This document shows positions 12,282 to 23,500 of a stretch of DNA of 64,000 nt, in pieces. Source of the DNA: Phragmites australis. Its lineage: Eukaryota; Streptophyta; Magnoliopsida; Poales; Poaceae. The DNA lies in contig NC_084942.1 of NCBI RefSeq assembly GCF_958298935.1, positions 11,601,501 to 11,665,500 of the forward strand, given 5' to 3'. The notes below the pieces were generated by a model. That model worked only from the letters and a program-made list of their open reading frames with translations. It was not told the origin of the DNA and did no database searches. The stretch's first letter is position 1; each line of letters starts with the position of its first letter. The translations under genes were made by a program, and so were the position numbers.

Positions 12282-12526
12282 GGTAAGGCTCTCCATTTTT
12301 GCTGGAGGTTTTGGTAAGGCTCTCCGTTTTTGCTGGAGGTTTGGTAAGGCTCTCTGTTTTTGCTGGAGGTTTGGTAAGACTCTCCATTTTTGCTAAAGGT
12401 TTGGTGAAGCTCTCTGTTTTTGTCGGAGGTTTTGGTAAGGCTTTCCGTTCTTGTCGGAGGTTTTGGTAAGACTCTCAGTTTTCATCGGAGGTTTTGGTAA
12501 GACTCTCCGTTCTTGTCGGAGGTTTT
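12282..12526. repeat. Tandem repeat: eight 30/31-bp hairpin units
   Basis: Units start at 12282, 12313, 12343, 12373, 12403, 12434, 12465 and 12496, with a degenerate ninth at 12527. Each begins GGTAAGGCTCTCC or a variant and ends GGAGGTTTT. Inside each unit a 5-bp arm (CTCCG or CTCCA) faces its complement (CGGAG or TGGAG) across a 7-base T-rich loop. The G/C pair and A/T pair versions co-vary. The array starts exactly at the element A boundary. Confidence 0.85.
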
Positions 12527-12539
12527 GGTAAAACTTCTT

Positions 12540-13710
12540 GGCATGTATTAACGCCGAAGGTCCTACACACTATCGGAGCTACGCAATACCTTCCAGGAAA
12601 CCTAGGCAGTCTTGCCTTCCAGGTGACCTAGGCATGCTACGCCCGCGGTGTGTAGGCTTGTCGTGCTCCCAAGAAAACACCCGGGGTGCACCACAACACT
12701 ATCCACCAAGGATGTGCCCTAGCACGTGGCATTTATATGACCGAAGCTATGCAATGCCTTCCAGGCCACCCTGGACATAATCTACCTTGCAGGTGACCTA
12801 GGCATAAGCGGCGGCCGCGGTATATAAGCATGTCGTGCAGAGATGATTCCTTGCAACAGCATTCCTCAGCGCACCGCATCCTCACATCAGGCCAGTCCCC
12901 TGATATGCAACATCCACACACTATCCAGGCTACACAATACCTTCCAGGAAACCTAGGTAGTCTTGCCCCCAGGTGACCTAGGAATGCTACGCCCGCGGTG
13001 TGTGGGTTCCACTTCCTACCAGGGAAAACCCTACCCTCCGGGAAACCTTTTTAGGTGACCTTGGGTTTAGGCAAGTGATGCTTACTGGTGCGTGGGCTTG
13101 TCACGCCCTCGGAGAAATCTCCCGGCGGCATTGCAACTACATTACCAAGGAAGTACCTTGATAACCAGCATCTACACACTATCGAGGCTACACAATACCT
13201 TCCAGGAAACCTAGGCATTCTTGCCTTCCAGGTGACCTAGGCATGCTACGCCCACGTTGTGTAGGCATGTGGTGCAACGAGGACTCCTTGCAACAGCATT
13301 CCTTGGAGCACCGCAACTTTGCCACAGGGGACATTCCCTGGGGCGTGGCTTCATCACCCGAGGCTATGCAAATGCTTCGAGGGCACCCTGGGCATAATCT
13401 ACCTTGCAGGTGACCTAAGCATAAGCGGCACCCGCGTTGTGTGGGCCTCACTGTCTACCGAGACTATGCAATGCCTTCTAGGGAATCTAGGCAGTCTTGC
13501 CTTCCAGTTGACCTAAGCATGCTACGTCCGTGGTACGTGGGCTTGTCACGCCACCCGAAGTTGTCCTACGGGTGGCGCCGCAACACGGCCTATTAAGGAA
13601 ATCCCTTGATATGTGGCAACTACACTTCTGAGGCCGCACAATGTCTTCTAGGAAACCTGGGCAGACCCGCCCCCAGGCGCCCTAGGCTTGATGCGTTTGC
13701 GAGAGTGTAG
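12540..13710. repeat. Degenerate long-period repeats (Tat-like remnant interior)
   Basis: A module with the words CACACTATCGAGGCTACAC, CCTTCCAGGAAACCTAGG and AGGTGACCTAGGCATG recurs with variation at about 12562, 12738, 12908, 13170, 13358, 13457 and 13617. Unit spacing is irregular (about 90-260 bp) and some units carry an alternative middle (GGCATAATCTACCTTGCAGG). No coding frame persists across it. From 13720 to 14016 I see only AT-rich, unrecognised sequence. Confidence 0.7.
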
Positions 13711-14016
13711 GGATTTTGCATGGTTATACTAGCTAAGTTTTGTAGTCTACTGTTGGCAATAAGAAGCTTGTAGCATAAAACATAGCTAAGTGATATAACT
13801 GTTCATGCTAAGTGAAAATGTAAATTAAGTTCTACTGCTTCTACCTAGTGGCTATCTATTTAAAAGGACTTCTAGCAGTATGGTTAGAGGCCTCCAACAG
13901 ACTCTAACCTTGCCGTACGAAAGACGAATCTCTAGGTAAACTATTTGGTAGTTAACAGTGGGCGTACCTTTGTAGGAATAAGGCCTCTATTGTGAGGTTT
14001 GGTGACCTCAAAGCAT

Positions 14017-14220
14017 ATGGCAAGGCCAGGACAGGCGGTGCTTGACCCCCTCAGCCTTTAGCCGTTGCCCGGCCCTGGAGGTAAACCGTCTGGAGCCTGG
14101 CGATGGCATGTTGGAGGCATAGCAAAAGGCTAGTTGGGAGAGGCAGTGCTTGACCACCTCGGTCCTTGGCCACTGCCCGGCTCCAGAAATATTCTGTCCG
14201 GAGCCTGGCGACGGTGTGTC
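14017..14220. repeat. Two-copy tandem repeat, about 107 bp
   Basis: Copies begin near 14017 and 14124 and share GGTGCTTGACC or AGTGCTTGACC, CACTGCCCGGC and GGAGCCTGGCGA motifs. They lie in the interior of the Tat-like remnant, just downstream (minus strand) of its gag fragment. Confidence 0.65.
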
Positions 14221-14372
14221 CCTGACTCAATTCTCGTTGCTGGATGTGGTAGCATTGGTATTAGGGTTGGTAGTGACGGTGCAGGGTTGAGGGGCCAGGG
14301 ATTTTCTCGGAAGTTTGCCCCAGGCCTCCGAACCCTGCGTCGTCCCTCGCCCGCTCCTTCTATAGCCAGGTA

Positions 14373-14500
14373 TTATGCTTGCCTTCTGAGGTATTCCTCC
14401 CGGAAGGTCATGAGGGTGTGGCAGTCATTGGTGTTGTGGCCGCGCCTTGGTCCATGCAGGATGCACCTGTTTGCCTCCGGTGGCACTAGAGCTTGGAGTT
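14373..14500 (-). pseudogene. Tat-type gag fragment with zinc-knuckle-like motif
   Basis: The minus-strand frame reads CILHGPRRGHNTNDCHTL and then a helical FREEYLRRQ stretch before a TAA at 14373-14375. The C-x2-HG-x5-H-x4-C pattern resembles the modified knuckle in Gag of grass Tat elements (from memory of the family). It lies about 740 bp downstream of the PBS in the right orientation. Flanking frames are broken, and no protease, RT or integrase follows, so it is a relic. Confidence 0.5.
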
Positions 14501-15181
14501 GTCATCGGGATCATTGCCGAAGGCGGTGTGTCCCAAAGTTGGTGGTCTCCCTAGGGCCTCCTTCCCCTTTGGGAGACCATCAGGGCTGCTCGATGAACTG
14601 GCTTTTAGAGTTGAAGTGATTTTGACTATGCCTCACCAGACGAGGTGGGCATGGGGTTCCCTGCGTGCGGTTTGCGTTGCAGCGTCGGAGGCGCTGGCGG
14701 GGTTCACGCACCTTGGAGCCCTCCATCTCCTTGGAACCCTCTTTCGCTTGAGGGGACCAAGGAGGGCGCTGGGTGGACAAATTTTCCGTAGATGTTGGCT
14801 CACTCGGGGTATTCGAAGGGGATGCCTGGGGACCACGCTCAGGTAGGAGCACTCCTGGGTTGGACCGCCGAGAACCATTGGAAGGCGGCCTGCTTAGATA
14901 TGGCTTCGTCCGCATCCTCTCCTGAGGCGATGAGGTCTTCGTCACGCAGAGGTTAGAAGGCCTCCATGCCGTCTGGAGTTCCTATACTGACCTAGGGTTT
15001 TGAGTTGGCCAAGGTCGAAGGAACGCCGTCCCATATGGCAGCGGGGCTAGAGCATGTGCACGGTGCGTATGGCTGAGCTAGCCATGCATATGGTTGCATG
15101 CTCGCAACGGTGGGTATGGCGATTTTAGCAGATCCTCTGGTGGTTTTCCTGGTGGATTCCTACCTCTCTTAGCACTTCTGT

Positions 15182-15206
15182 GTTCGAATCCCCACGGACA
15201 GCGCGC
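15182..15206 (-). other. Mutated Tat-type primer binding site
   Basis: Directly inside the LTR end the minus strand reads GCGCGCTGTCCGTGGGGA. It matches the Tat-type PBS consensus TGGCGCCGTCCGTGGGGA (from memory) at 15 of 18 positions, with the mismatches in the first seven bases. Confidence 0.55.
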
Positions 15207-16099
15207 TGTTGGAGCAAGAGTTCATCTTGCCCCAGCATGTACGGCGAGAGTTTCTTCTAAGGAGGAGACTCAAGCTTGGAGACAAAGTTTGAGAGGAAGG
15301 AACACCATGAATATATTGATGATAGAAAAATGTATCACTCTGGGAGGAGTATCACAGCATTCACTGTTGTGCGTGTTCTGTGTCCGTCCCCTGCCCAGAG
15401 GACCATGGCCTCCTATTTATAGGGCCATGCATACCTTGGCGTACAAGTTATTAAAATATACAAATATCCGGGATCTAGCCAAACTACTGAGCCTTATCCT
15501 GGATAACTACCTTCTATCATATCGGGAGATTAATATCCCTCGTGGTAATTATCGTGGTGCCTGCCTCCTAAAGGGAGTGAGCCGGTCGCCAATTGCAGCC
15601 CGACGCTGCACTATCAGGGGTATCAGGATAACACTCATCATGTCGTGGTGTCAGAGTGGCATCTATTCAGCCTAGGTCTTTAATGTTGGTCACTTCCTTG
15701 CAAGCAAAGTATGACCGGCACTCCCCTCTCTGTAGATCAAACCAAGGCGTGCTGACTCACGCTGCTGCCTTTGGGAAGGCGGCCCGATCATCCCGACGCG
15801 GGGGCCTCAGGATGCAGAGAACAGGGAGGTGAAAGCTTTGGGAAGCAGGACCCCGGAGGGCTGGGGCTTCGGGAGGCCGAAGTTTCAGAAGACCGAGGTT
15901 TCGGGAGGCCATGTTTTGGAAGGCTTCGGGAGGTTGAACTGGCAAAGCCAAGGGAGGGCTTTGTAGGTGCGAAGGGGTAAAGGATCTGATGATATCGGAG
16001 ATAGAGCTTTTAACAGAGGGTTCAAAGATCAAGGCCCCGGAGGGTCCTGGATGGTGATCTTCGACCGTTATCGTCAGGCTCGTTTATTTCCCCCCAACA
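15207..16099 (-). repeat. 5' LTR of the Tat-like remnant (893 bp)
   Basis: Bounded by TGTTGG at 15207 and CCAACA at 16099, which are inverted copies. In element orientation it starts TGTTGGGGGG and ends CTCCAACA, and the PBS follows. It carries a good TATA box (15412-15423). The related LTR of element E (56002-56699) has the same ends. No second copy is present in the window. Confidence 0.75.
15412..15423 (-). promoter_or_regulatory. TATA box in the Tat-like LTR
   Basis: Minus-strand CCTATAAATAGG, a near-consensus plant TATA box about 205 bp before the LTR 3' end, which fits the core promoter position of an LTR. Confidence 0.65.
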
Positions 16100-16361
16100 A
16101 TTTCTTTTCTAAAAGCTTTTGAATTCAAATCCAAAGCAGAGAGATTCAAATTCAAGCCACAAAATCAATTCCAAAGAAACCAAATAAAGCCTAAATGCCT
16201 AATAACAGCATGAATATACTTAGACAAATATTTCCTATGTCAAAATTAGATTATGTTTTTTATGAAAATAGCATTTTTCTCTTTTGAAATCATTTAAGCT
16301 CAAAAGTAAATTCTAGCAAATTTTATAAATTGGCAAAAATTGAAAAAATTAGGGTGTTACA
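16100..16361 (-). repeat. End of a minus-strand Tekay-type LTR
   Basis: AT-rich sequence ending GGGTGTTACA at 16361, that is, LTR start TGTAACACCC on the minus strand. It is clearly related to 40270-40527 and 52370-52622 (shared AGCATGAAT, TCCTATG and TAAATTCTAGCAAATTTT words). Protease-coding sequence of element B begins at the next base, so this is the outer edge of an LTR inserted into B. The rest of this LTR was displaced leftwards by the Tat-like insertion and is not in the window. Confidence 0.75.
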
Positions 16362-16790
16362 CCCACTACAGTATTATTTGATTCTGGAGCGTCGCATTCT
16401 TTTATATCAACCAAGTATGTTGCAAGATACAATCTACCTATATCTCTTATGAAGCATAGAATGGTTGTTAGCTCCCCAGGTGGACAAATGAAAGACGGGT
16501 ATGTATGCCCGAACCTTATTATTCAAATAAGGGGGCTAGATTTTCCTGCAAACCTTATCGTTTTGGAATCCAAAGGGATAGATGTCATTTTAGTGATGGA
16601 TTGGTTAACCAAATTCAATGGAATCATCGATTGTGCAAGAAAAGCCGTTCGTATGACCTTGAAAGTAGGAAATGAAGTGGAATACATTGCAGAAGTAACG
16701 GAAATAGTCAGAGGAATAGTCAATCAAGCTGATGGAACCCCAATTGAGAGCATTCGAGTCGTATGCGAGTATTTGGATGTATTTCCAGAA
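16362..16790 (+). pseudogene. Element B: aspartic protease
   Basis: Begins in the middle of the protease at the junction with the LTR. The catalytic signature LFDSGASHSFIS appears at about 16374-16412, followed by the conserved segment ESKGIDVILVMDWL near 16570-16605 that in family members reads as a typical flap and core. This part is still open in one frame, and the frame continues into the protease-RT linker (EYLDVFPEDLSGMPP). Confidence 0.82.
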
Positions 16791-18110
16791 GATTTGTCAG
16801 GTATGCCACCCAATTGTGACATTGAGTTTGTTATAGAACTAGTACCTGGTACAACTCCTATATCTAAAAGGCCATATAGAATGGCTGCTAATCAGCTACC
16901 TAAACATAAGGAAAAATTGCAAGAGTTATTTCTCAAAGGTTATATCTGACCTAGTTCGTCACTATAGGGTGCACCAGTGATTTTCGTATCAAAGAAGGAT
17001 GGTACACAAAGAATGTGTGTAGATTATCGAGCCTTGAATGAAGTATCCATTAAGAATAAGTACCCTCTTCCTAGGATCGAAGATTTGTTTGATCAATTTA
17101 GAGGAGCATGTGTGTTTTCCAAGATCGATCTTCCTTCAGGATATTATCAGTTGAAGATTTGAGCATCAGATATGCCTAAAACCTCTTTCACTACCTGATA
17201 CGGACTGTATGAGTATATGGTTATGTCTTTCTGATTGACCAACGCCCCTACCTATTTCATGTATCTGATGAACAAGGTATTTATGGAGTACTTGGATAAG
17301 TTTGTAGTAGTTTTTATTGATGACATCTTGGTTTTCTCAAAGAATGTAGAGGAACATATAGAACATATGAGATTGGTTCTACAAAAGCTTAGGGATAATC
17401 AGTTGTATGCTAAGTTGAGCAAATGTGAGTTTTTGCTAGATCAAGTTTCTTTTCTTGATCATGTCTTCTCCGTTGGAGGAATAGTAGTTGATCCAAGTAA
17501 GGTGAAAGATGTTTTGAATTGGAAGCCTCAACAAAATGTCTCTGAGATCCGAAGTTTCCTTGGATTAGCATGTTACCATTGTCGTTTCATAGCTCTCCAA
17601 GATTGCAAAGCCAATCACAGAGTTACTTGAGAAGGGTAAGACATTTAAATGGACCCCTGCTTGTGAGGCAAGTTTTAAAGAGTTGAAGAAGAGATTAACA
17701 TCTGCGCCAGTATTAGTTATACCAGATACACAGAAGCCATTCCCCATCTATTGTGACGCTTCTCGTCAAGGATTAGGATGTGTTCTTATGCAAGAAGGCC
17801 ATTTTGTAACCTATGCATCAAGGAAATTGAGGAAGCATGAGCAAAATTACCCGACATATAATTTAGAGTTAGCCATCGTTGTACATGCACTCAAGATATG
17901 GAGATGCTACTTGGTTGGAAAAAGGTGTGAGATATATTCAGATCATAAGAGTTTGAAGTATATCTTTACTCAGCCTGATCTCAACCTCAGGCAGCATAGA
18001 TGATTATAGCTTATCAAGGATTATGACTTGGAATCAATTATCATCCTGGAAAAAGCAAATGTAGTGGCTGATGCCTTATGTAGAAAGGTTCATATCAGTA
18101 GGATGTCCGT
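16791..18110 (+). pseudogene. Element B: reverse transcriptase and RNase H, multiple stops
   Basis: RT motifs are recognisable: [18 protein letters not shown] near 16990-17040, [13 protein letters not shown] near 17120-17160 and the catalytic [11 protein letters not shown] near 17310-17345. RNase H shows [15 protein letters not shown] near 17750-17795 and [12 protein letters not shown] near 17940-17976. Stops include TGA at 16947 and TAG at 16965 in the fingers, and a frameshift near 17590 separates RT from its connection domain. Several stops sit one transition from codons expected at those positions, as seen in old methylated repeats. Confidence 0.85.
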
Positions 18111-19621
18111 GCAAGGTAGACAACCCGAGTTATGAAAAGAGTTTGAAAAGCTCAATCTCAGATTAGTAAACAACGCAGAAGCTGTGATAATGGAAGTTGA
18201 TTGAACTCTGGCACAAGATATTCGTAAACGACAATTCAAGGATGAGAAGATTTCATAAATCAAGCAACATATTAAGGAGGGTAAAGCCCTAGGATTTACC
18301 GAGGATGAGAATGGAACGGTATGGTTTGAGAAGCGTATCTGCGTTCCAGATATCTAACCCATCAAGGAGACTATACTTCGATAGGTGCATGAGTCTGCCT
18401 ATTCTAATCACCTCGGAAGCACCGAGATGTATCAAGATCTTAAACATCGTTATTTGTGGAATGTCATGAAGAGAGATATTGTAGAGTATGCAGCAGTATG
18501 TGATATATGTTAGCGAGTCCAAGACGAACACTAGAGACCCGCTGGATTGCTTCAAACTTTAAAAGTACCAGAGTAGAAATGGGAAGAAATCGATATAGAT
18601 TTTATCGTTGGATTGCCCCGAACTGAATCTAGTTATGATTCTATTTGGGTTATAGTGGATCGATTGACCAAGGTTGCTCATTTCATCCCGGTCAAGAACA
18701 CATACACAGGGCGTAGCATTGTTGAGTTGTACATCTCCAGAACTGTATGTTTGTATGGAGTACCCAGGAGGATTGTGTCTGATAGAGGAAGCCAGTTCAC
18801 CTCTAGGTTTTGGTAAAAGCTACATGAGTCATTGGATACCCGGTTAAACTTTAGTTGAGCATATCATCCGCAGACCGATGGTCAGACTGAGAGTAAATCA
18901 AATTTTCGATGATAAGTTGAGAGCTTGTACTCTGAAAGACAATACTAGCTGGGATAAAAGTCTTCCCTATGCGGAGTTCTCCTACAACAATAGCTATCAG
19001 GCTAGTTTGAAGATGTCATCGTTTGAAGTTTTGTATGGAAGAAAATGTAGAACACCGTTGTTCTGGAATGAGACCAGTGAATGTCAAGTGTTTGGCCCAG
19101 AAATTCTGAGAGAAGGAGAAAGGCAAGTACAGTAGATCAGGAAAACTTTGAGAATAGGTCAATCACGACAAAAGAGTTATGTGGATCATTGAGGTCGTGA
19201 ATTGATTTTTGAAGCGGGTGACTTTGTATATCTTCGAGTTTCACCGATCCGAGGTTTGCGTAGATTTATAGTCAAAGGAAAACTTGCACCTAGGTTCATA
19301 GTACCTTTTAAGGTGATGGAAAGACGACGAGAAGTAGCATATCAATTGGAGCTACAGCCACAGTTAGCAGATGTTCATGATGTCTTCCACATATCACAGT
19401 TGAGGAAATGCCTACAAGTTTCTGAAGAGCAAATGCACCTAGAAGAACTAGTAGTTGGAGAGGATCTCACCTACATGGAGTATCATGTCAATATTCTAGA
19501 GACGTCAGAGCGGGTTACCAGGAACAGAAGGATCCGTATGTGCAAGGTGCACTGGAGTCACCATTCCGAAGAAGAAGCGACATGGGAAAGTGAATCACAT
19601 TTGAAAGTCGAATTTCCGTAG
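18111..19621 (+). pseudogene. Element B: integrase and chromodomain, multiple stops
   Basis: Zinc-binding module near 18390-18520 (STEMYQDLKHRYLW, then CDIC), first catalytic Asp near 18600 (IDFIVGLPR), second at SDRGSQFTSRFW near 18780-18815, and [11 protein letters not shown] near 18855-18890. The GPF/Y region (GKLAPRFIVPFKV) lies near 19280-19310, where the glycine-proline pair has become V-P. A chromodomain motif (VHWSHHSEEEATWE) lies near 19548-19590. Stops interrupt the zinc module and the core, and a frameshift follows the third motif near 18890. Confidence 0.85.
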
Positions 19622-19664
19622 CTCTTCTCTGATCCTTCCGAATCTCGAGGGTGAGACTCATTTT

Positions 19665-19676
19665 AAGCGGGGTAGG
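19665..19676 (+). other. Polypurine tract of element B, split by an insertion
   Basis: AAGCGGGGTAGG lies just upstream of the CRM-type solo LTR. The target duplication GTAGG is repeated at 20586-20590, after which TT leads straight into the LTR start TGTAATACCC at 20593. Without the insertion, PPT and LTR would be adjacent. Confidence 0.82.
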
Positions 19677-20585
19677 TGATGAGTAATGTTGGCCTGATCT
19701 TCCAATAGGAAGCGATAAGTCGGTGGGTGGAGAACTCGACGTTGATGATCCAAAGGCTTTGTCCCGAACAGATCATCTCCCTTGCAATCACTACACCACA
19801 GCTCCGTTGGTTATCAACCGTGTCGCGCGGTTGACCTCGCCAAGAAGGCTCAATCCCTACAAGCGTACCGAGAACACAAGCAAGAACGTAGAAGATGCAA
19901 TCTGAAATATTGCGAATAGAATTCAAGCACTCAAAGTTGGGGTTCCACAAACACTTGCGGCGGCCTAGTCGGTTCGGAACAAGAGCGAAAATCTCACAAC
20001 TGTGTGTAGATCAATATCTAAGTAAAACCCCACCCTAATTAGGGTGGCGGCTACTGTATATAAAAGACTAGGGTCGGCCAAGGACCCTTGGACGCGTCCC
20101 TAATGGACTCCAATACGTTACACGGCCAAACGACCCAAAAGATGGTGGCGCAGCACCCTGACAGATTCTGAACGTCCACTTGTTTCGATAATTCCTATTG
20201 ACTCAGAAAGAATTTAGACACGGGACCAGTCCCGTTGGAAAGCTTATCTCCTTAGCTTTCCAACCATGTGTAGAACGTAAAAAACGGAGTCCGTATGCAT
20301 CCTGGGTGACGATTTTAGTGCGGGCTGGTCCTGGACTCCGAAACGGACTCGAACTTGATTGGACCTCCACCTTGGCTTGGGCGCCCTTGCTGTTCTTCTC
20401 CCGTATTCCTAAGTAACAATACATCACAATCATTCAGTAGCATCCCATCCTTATCAAAATATAAAGGAACACTAAGGAACGAGCTCACCTCATGATTTAG
20501 TTGACGTGCACGAGCTCGTGTCAATGGACCTATTGTTGGAGGAATACTCGGTGTGTGTGTATCCGAAAGAGTAATGTCCTCATCA
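19677..20585 (-). repeat. CRM-type solo LTR (909 bp) with target duplication GTAGG
   Basis: Ends are TGATGAGTAA and GTCCTCATCA, flanked by GTAGG at 19672-19676 and 20586-20590. It aligns along its length with the LTRs of the CRM-type element at 32263 and 39128 (shared GATCTTCC, GTTGGGGT, CACAAAC and GTGCGGGCTG words) but is clearly diverged. A single LTR with a perfect target duplication implies insertion followed by LTR-LTR recombination. A TATA-like TATATAAAAG is at 20056-20065; its strand of use is unclear. Confidence 0.9.
20315..20524 (-). pseudogene. CRM Gag-Pol C-terminal segment encoded in the solo LTR
   Basis: The frame TRARARQLNHEVSSFL through LLLRNTGEEQQG to SESRTSPH matches the last part of the intact CRM polyprotein ([35 protein letters not shown]). 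In the CRM clade the polyprotein runs into the 3' LTR, so a solo LTR keeps this tail. With the rest of the element lost it cannot be expressed as part of a polyprotein. The open frame is therefore a relic, and its conservation supports the CRM assignment. Confidence 0.75.
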
Positions 20586-20592
20586 GTAGGTT

Positions 20593-23500
20593 TGTAATAC
20601 CCTAATTTTTTTAACTTTTGAAATAGTAATAAAATATTCTTTCCCTAGATTTAGGTTGTTATTTCTTTATCTTAAAACCCTAGGTGCAAATTTATTTTCT
20701 AAATTAAATAATTATTTAGACTATATTTATTTTAATGTTGCATTCAAGCTAGAATAGAAGCATCAGGGTTTTATTTTGTGAAAATGAATTTTTGAAAACA
20801 CCGTTGCGCGTCGTTTAGAATTTTGGAAATGTTTGAAATTAATTCCATAAAAGAAAAAAAATTCCTCCCTTCCACCAAATCCCCTTCCTTTTCCATTTTT
20901 CTTTCCTTTTTCTTTTTTGGCCCATCCCTTTTATCCTCTCAGGCCGAGCCCATTCTCACCTTTCTTTCCTCCCCCACCTCCCTACTTGGGCCAGCTGAAG
21001 GCTAGGCCCATAGCTCCTCCTCCCCACCTCTCGGTTGGCGCCTAGCGGGAACCCACCTCCCTTCTCCCTCTAACGTGCGAGTCCCGCACTGTCTCACACC
21101 TCCGACCTGAGCTCGGACTTCAGACGAGTCTGAGTCGAATACATCTTCCGTCGCCACCTCTCCGAGCCCGAATCCCAACCAACCCAGCCTTATCCCAACA
21201 CCCCACGTGATACCCCTGCCTATATAAGTCCGCCCCCTCTCGATCTATTTCGGCCAAGCACTAGCTTGCTGCCACCCATCGCCATTGCCGCTCTCAGATG
21301 AGCTCGCTGCCAGCTGAATTTCGCTGCCCTTTGCCCCATCTGAGCCACATGTGACCTTTGTCATCGGCCGCTGAGTGTGTTGGTGCGCTCACCTTCGGGT
21401 CCTAGCCACTGGAGCGACTTCCCTGGTGAACTTCATTTTTCGTTGCTCGCCATCACCTCCTGTACCCGATGACGAGGTTTCTGCCTTCGCCGGTGAGTCC
21501 ACCGTCATTATTCCCCTCCCGCTGCTATCTCGGTTCAAGCTGCCGGTCAGCTAAGCCTTTCCCCCAATTCTCAGCTGTCAGATCTGAGATGGATGGCCGA
21601 GATTAGATTGGTTTCATACTTCTTTGTAGGCCAATGGCAAACCGACACATGACAAGCATAAACCAAATCAGCACAAGTGCCACCTCAGCCTGCCATGTCA
21701 TCTCCCATTCAGCCGCCACATCAACCTTTGTGCCAACATGTCCCGGCACATCAGCAACCCTTTTACCCAGTCAATTTCCATTTATTTTAATTCGGGAAAA
21801 TTGGCACTTTTGCACTTAAGCCCTTAAACTTTTCTATATTTACTAAAAAGCCCCTATCATTTTACAATCAAGTGCCTAAAATTTTCCATATTGACAAAGG
21901 TCCCTCTATTTCTACAAAAAGGCCCCTATCCTTTTTGTTTTATTCAAAATAGGTCCTTTTCTTTATTCAGATTTAACATTAAACTTGTTTTAGCGTAACT
22001 TTCTCGTTCTAGCTCCAATTTAGACAATTTTCACGCTCTCGTGTTCACAGCAACGTGTACTATCTTTACCTTTTTGTAGATGTTAGCTATTGTTTGGTAT
22101 ACTACTCTTAGATAGTTTTGTTGTGTGTGTATCAAGAGCAGACCAGGAGAAGTTCGAGAATCTCTAGGACCAAGTCTTTGAAGAGTCTGAGCAGCAAGTT
22201 GGAAGAGGCAAGTGTCCTTGAACATTTTGATCTCAGTTTTTCAAATGTGATCTTTATTTTCAAACATGCATGCTATTAATTCTGAATCCTATTTACTTAT
22301 AGTACCTTATTCCATATATCCCTTATCGTCCTAGTTTGTCAGTAGTGGTTATGTTGGGTAGCATATGCTTAGCCTTGCACAACGGTATGGTTGGGTTGCT
22401 GGTTAAACACGACTAATGGTCTATGCTGCTATGAGATGGGAATACTAGTAATTGTTGTGGCAACATGAATATAGTAATGTTGTGCAAAAGGTTAGATGAT
22501 GATGGTGCGTGAGACACAGGTGCGTGGAGCACTATGATTGGTGGTAGTGTCTGCTCGGTATCTTAAGGATCAGTTCATGGAACGGGTAACCCCAATTAAC
22601 AGTTCAACCACGAGGCTTATATGGGTATGACCTGGCCAATTAATTAGCGAATCCTCAACATAGAATGAGCCGATGGTGGTGTAGTGGAAGGCAAGAGTGA
22701 TTCTATCTGGAGCTACAAGGCACAAGAGGGGGCTTCTGGGTGGTGTGACTCCACTTTGATGACGGTGAAACCTTAGCAGGCTTATTCTTGTTGGGAGGAT
22801 GCTTTGTAATGGCCTTGTAGTGATCTCCGGGCAGCACACCATAGGCGTGTGCTAAGTGTTTCGTGAACACGGTAACATGAAAATCACGAATCGTGGGTAA
22901 AGTTGGACAACCTCTGTAGAGTGTAAAATTGATATATCAATCATGCTCATGTGTAAGAGCAGTGTGGTCCCTTCACATGATTAATTGGTTTAGTTGGTCT
23001 GGTCGATGGGTTGTTACCTGTGATGGGTAGCATTTGGTGGGTTGTTGCCTATGATGGATAATAATAGTGGACGTTTCTTGGTTACCTGCGATGGGTATCA
23101 AGTTGGTTGGTTTTGAAACCTGATGTGGATTTCAAGTGGATGAGAAACATGTGTAGAATGTTTTAGAAGTGGAAGTTTAATGATGAATTTCCTAGTTAAA
23201 TAGGATGCTTTTATAACTCTTGAGTTAGCATAGTTGGCATTTATGCAAATTATACCTGTTATAGCATGTTCCTTTATTGAAGCTTGCATGTCATTTATTT
23301 TCCAAACCTGCGTAGTACGACATGTACTCACACTTGCTATTTCCATACAAATGTCCACCAAATCATTGCTCAGACAATGAAGGAGAACCAGACCACTTCA
23401 CGAACGAAGATGAGGACTTCTAAGCTGGTGGACCCTTGGTCGATTGCCTGTGGAAGATGGGAGCTTCGCTAAGTTTTGCTAGTGTGCTTTGGTTAAGACC

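Larger units (their letters stand above)
12282..16099 (-). mobile_element. Tat-like Ty3/gypsy remnant, probably non-autonomous
   Basis: A minus-strand element recognised from its 5' LTR (15207-16099), a mutated Tat-type PBS and a gag zinc-knuckle fragment. Further downstream in element orientation the interior is repeat-rich (14017-14220, 12540-13710, 12282-12526), and no RT, integrase or 3' LTR is visible. Element A interrupts or abuts it at 12281. Repeat-rich interiors without pol are common in non-autonomous relatives of Tat elements. That the repeats belong to the same element is inference from position. Confidence 0.6.

Noticed and set aside
12282..12526. Regular short repeats as a CRISPR-like array
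   Set aside because: The units are contiguous with no unique spacers, and the sequence is clearly plant nuclear DNA.
12540..13710. CACACTATC words as possible CACTA transposon ends
   Set aside because: They are internal to a repeat array, not paired as inverted ends, and lack a transposase or a 3-bp target duplication.
15094..15675. 193-codon plus-strand frame across the Tat-like LTR end
   Set aside because: It runs across the LTR/PBS boundary in antisense to the element and shows no domain, so it is a chance open frame.
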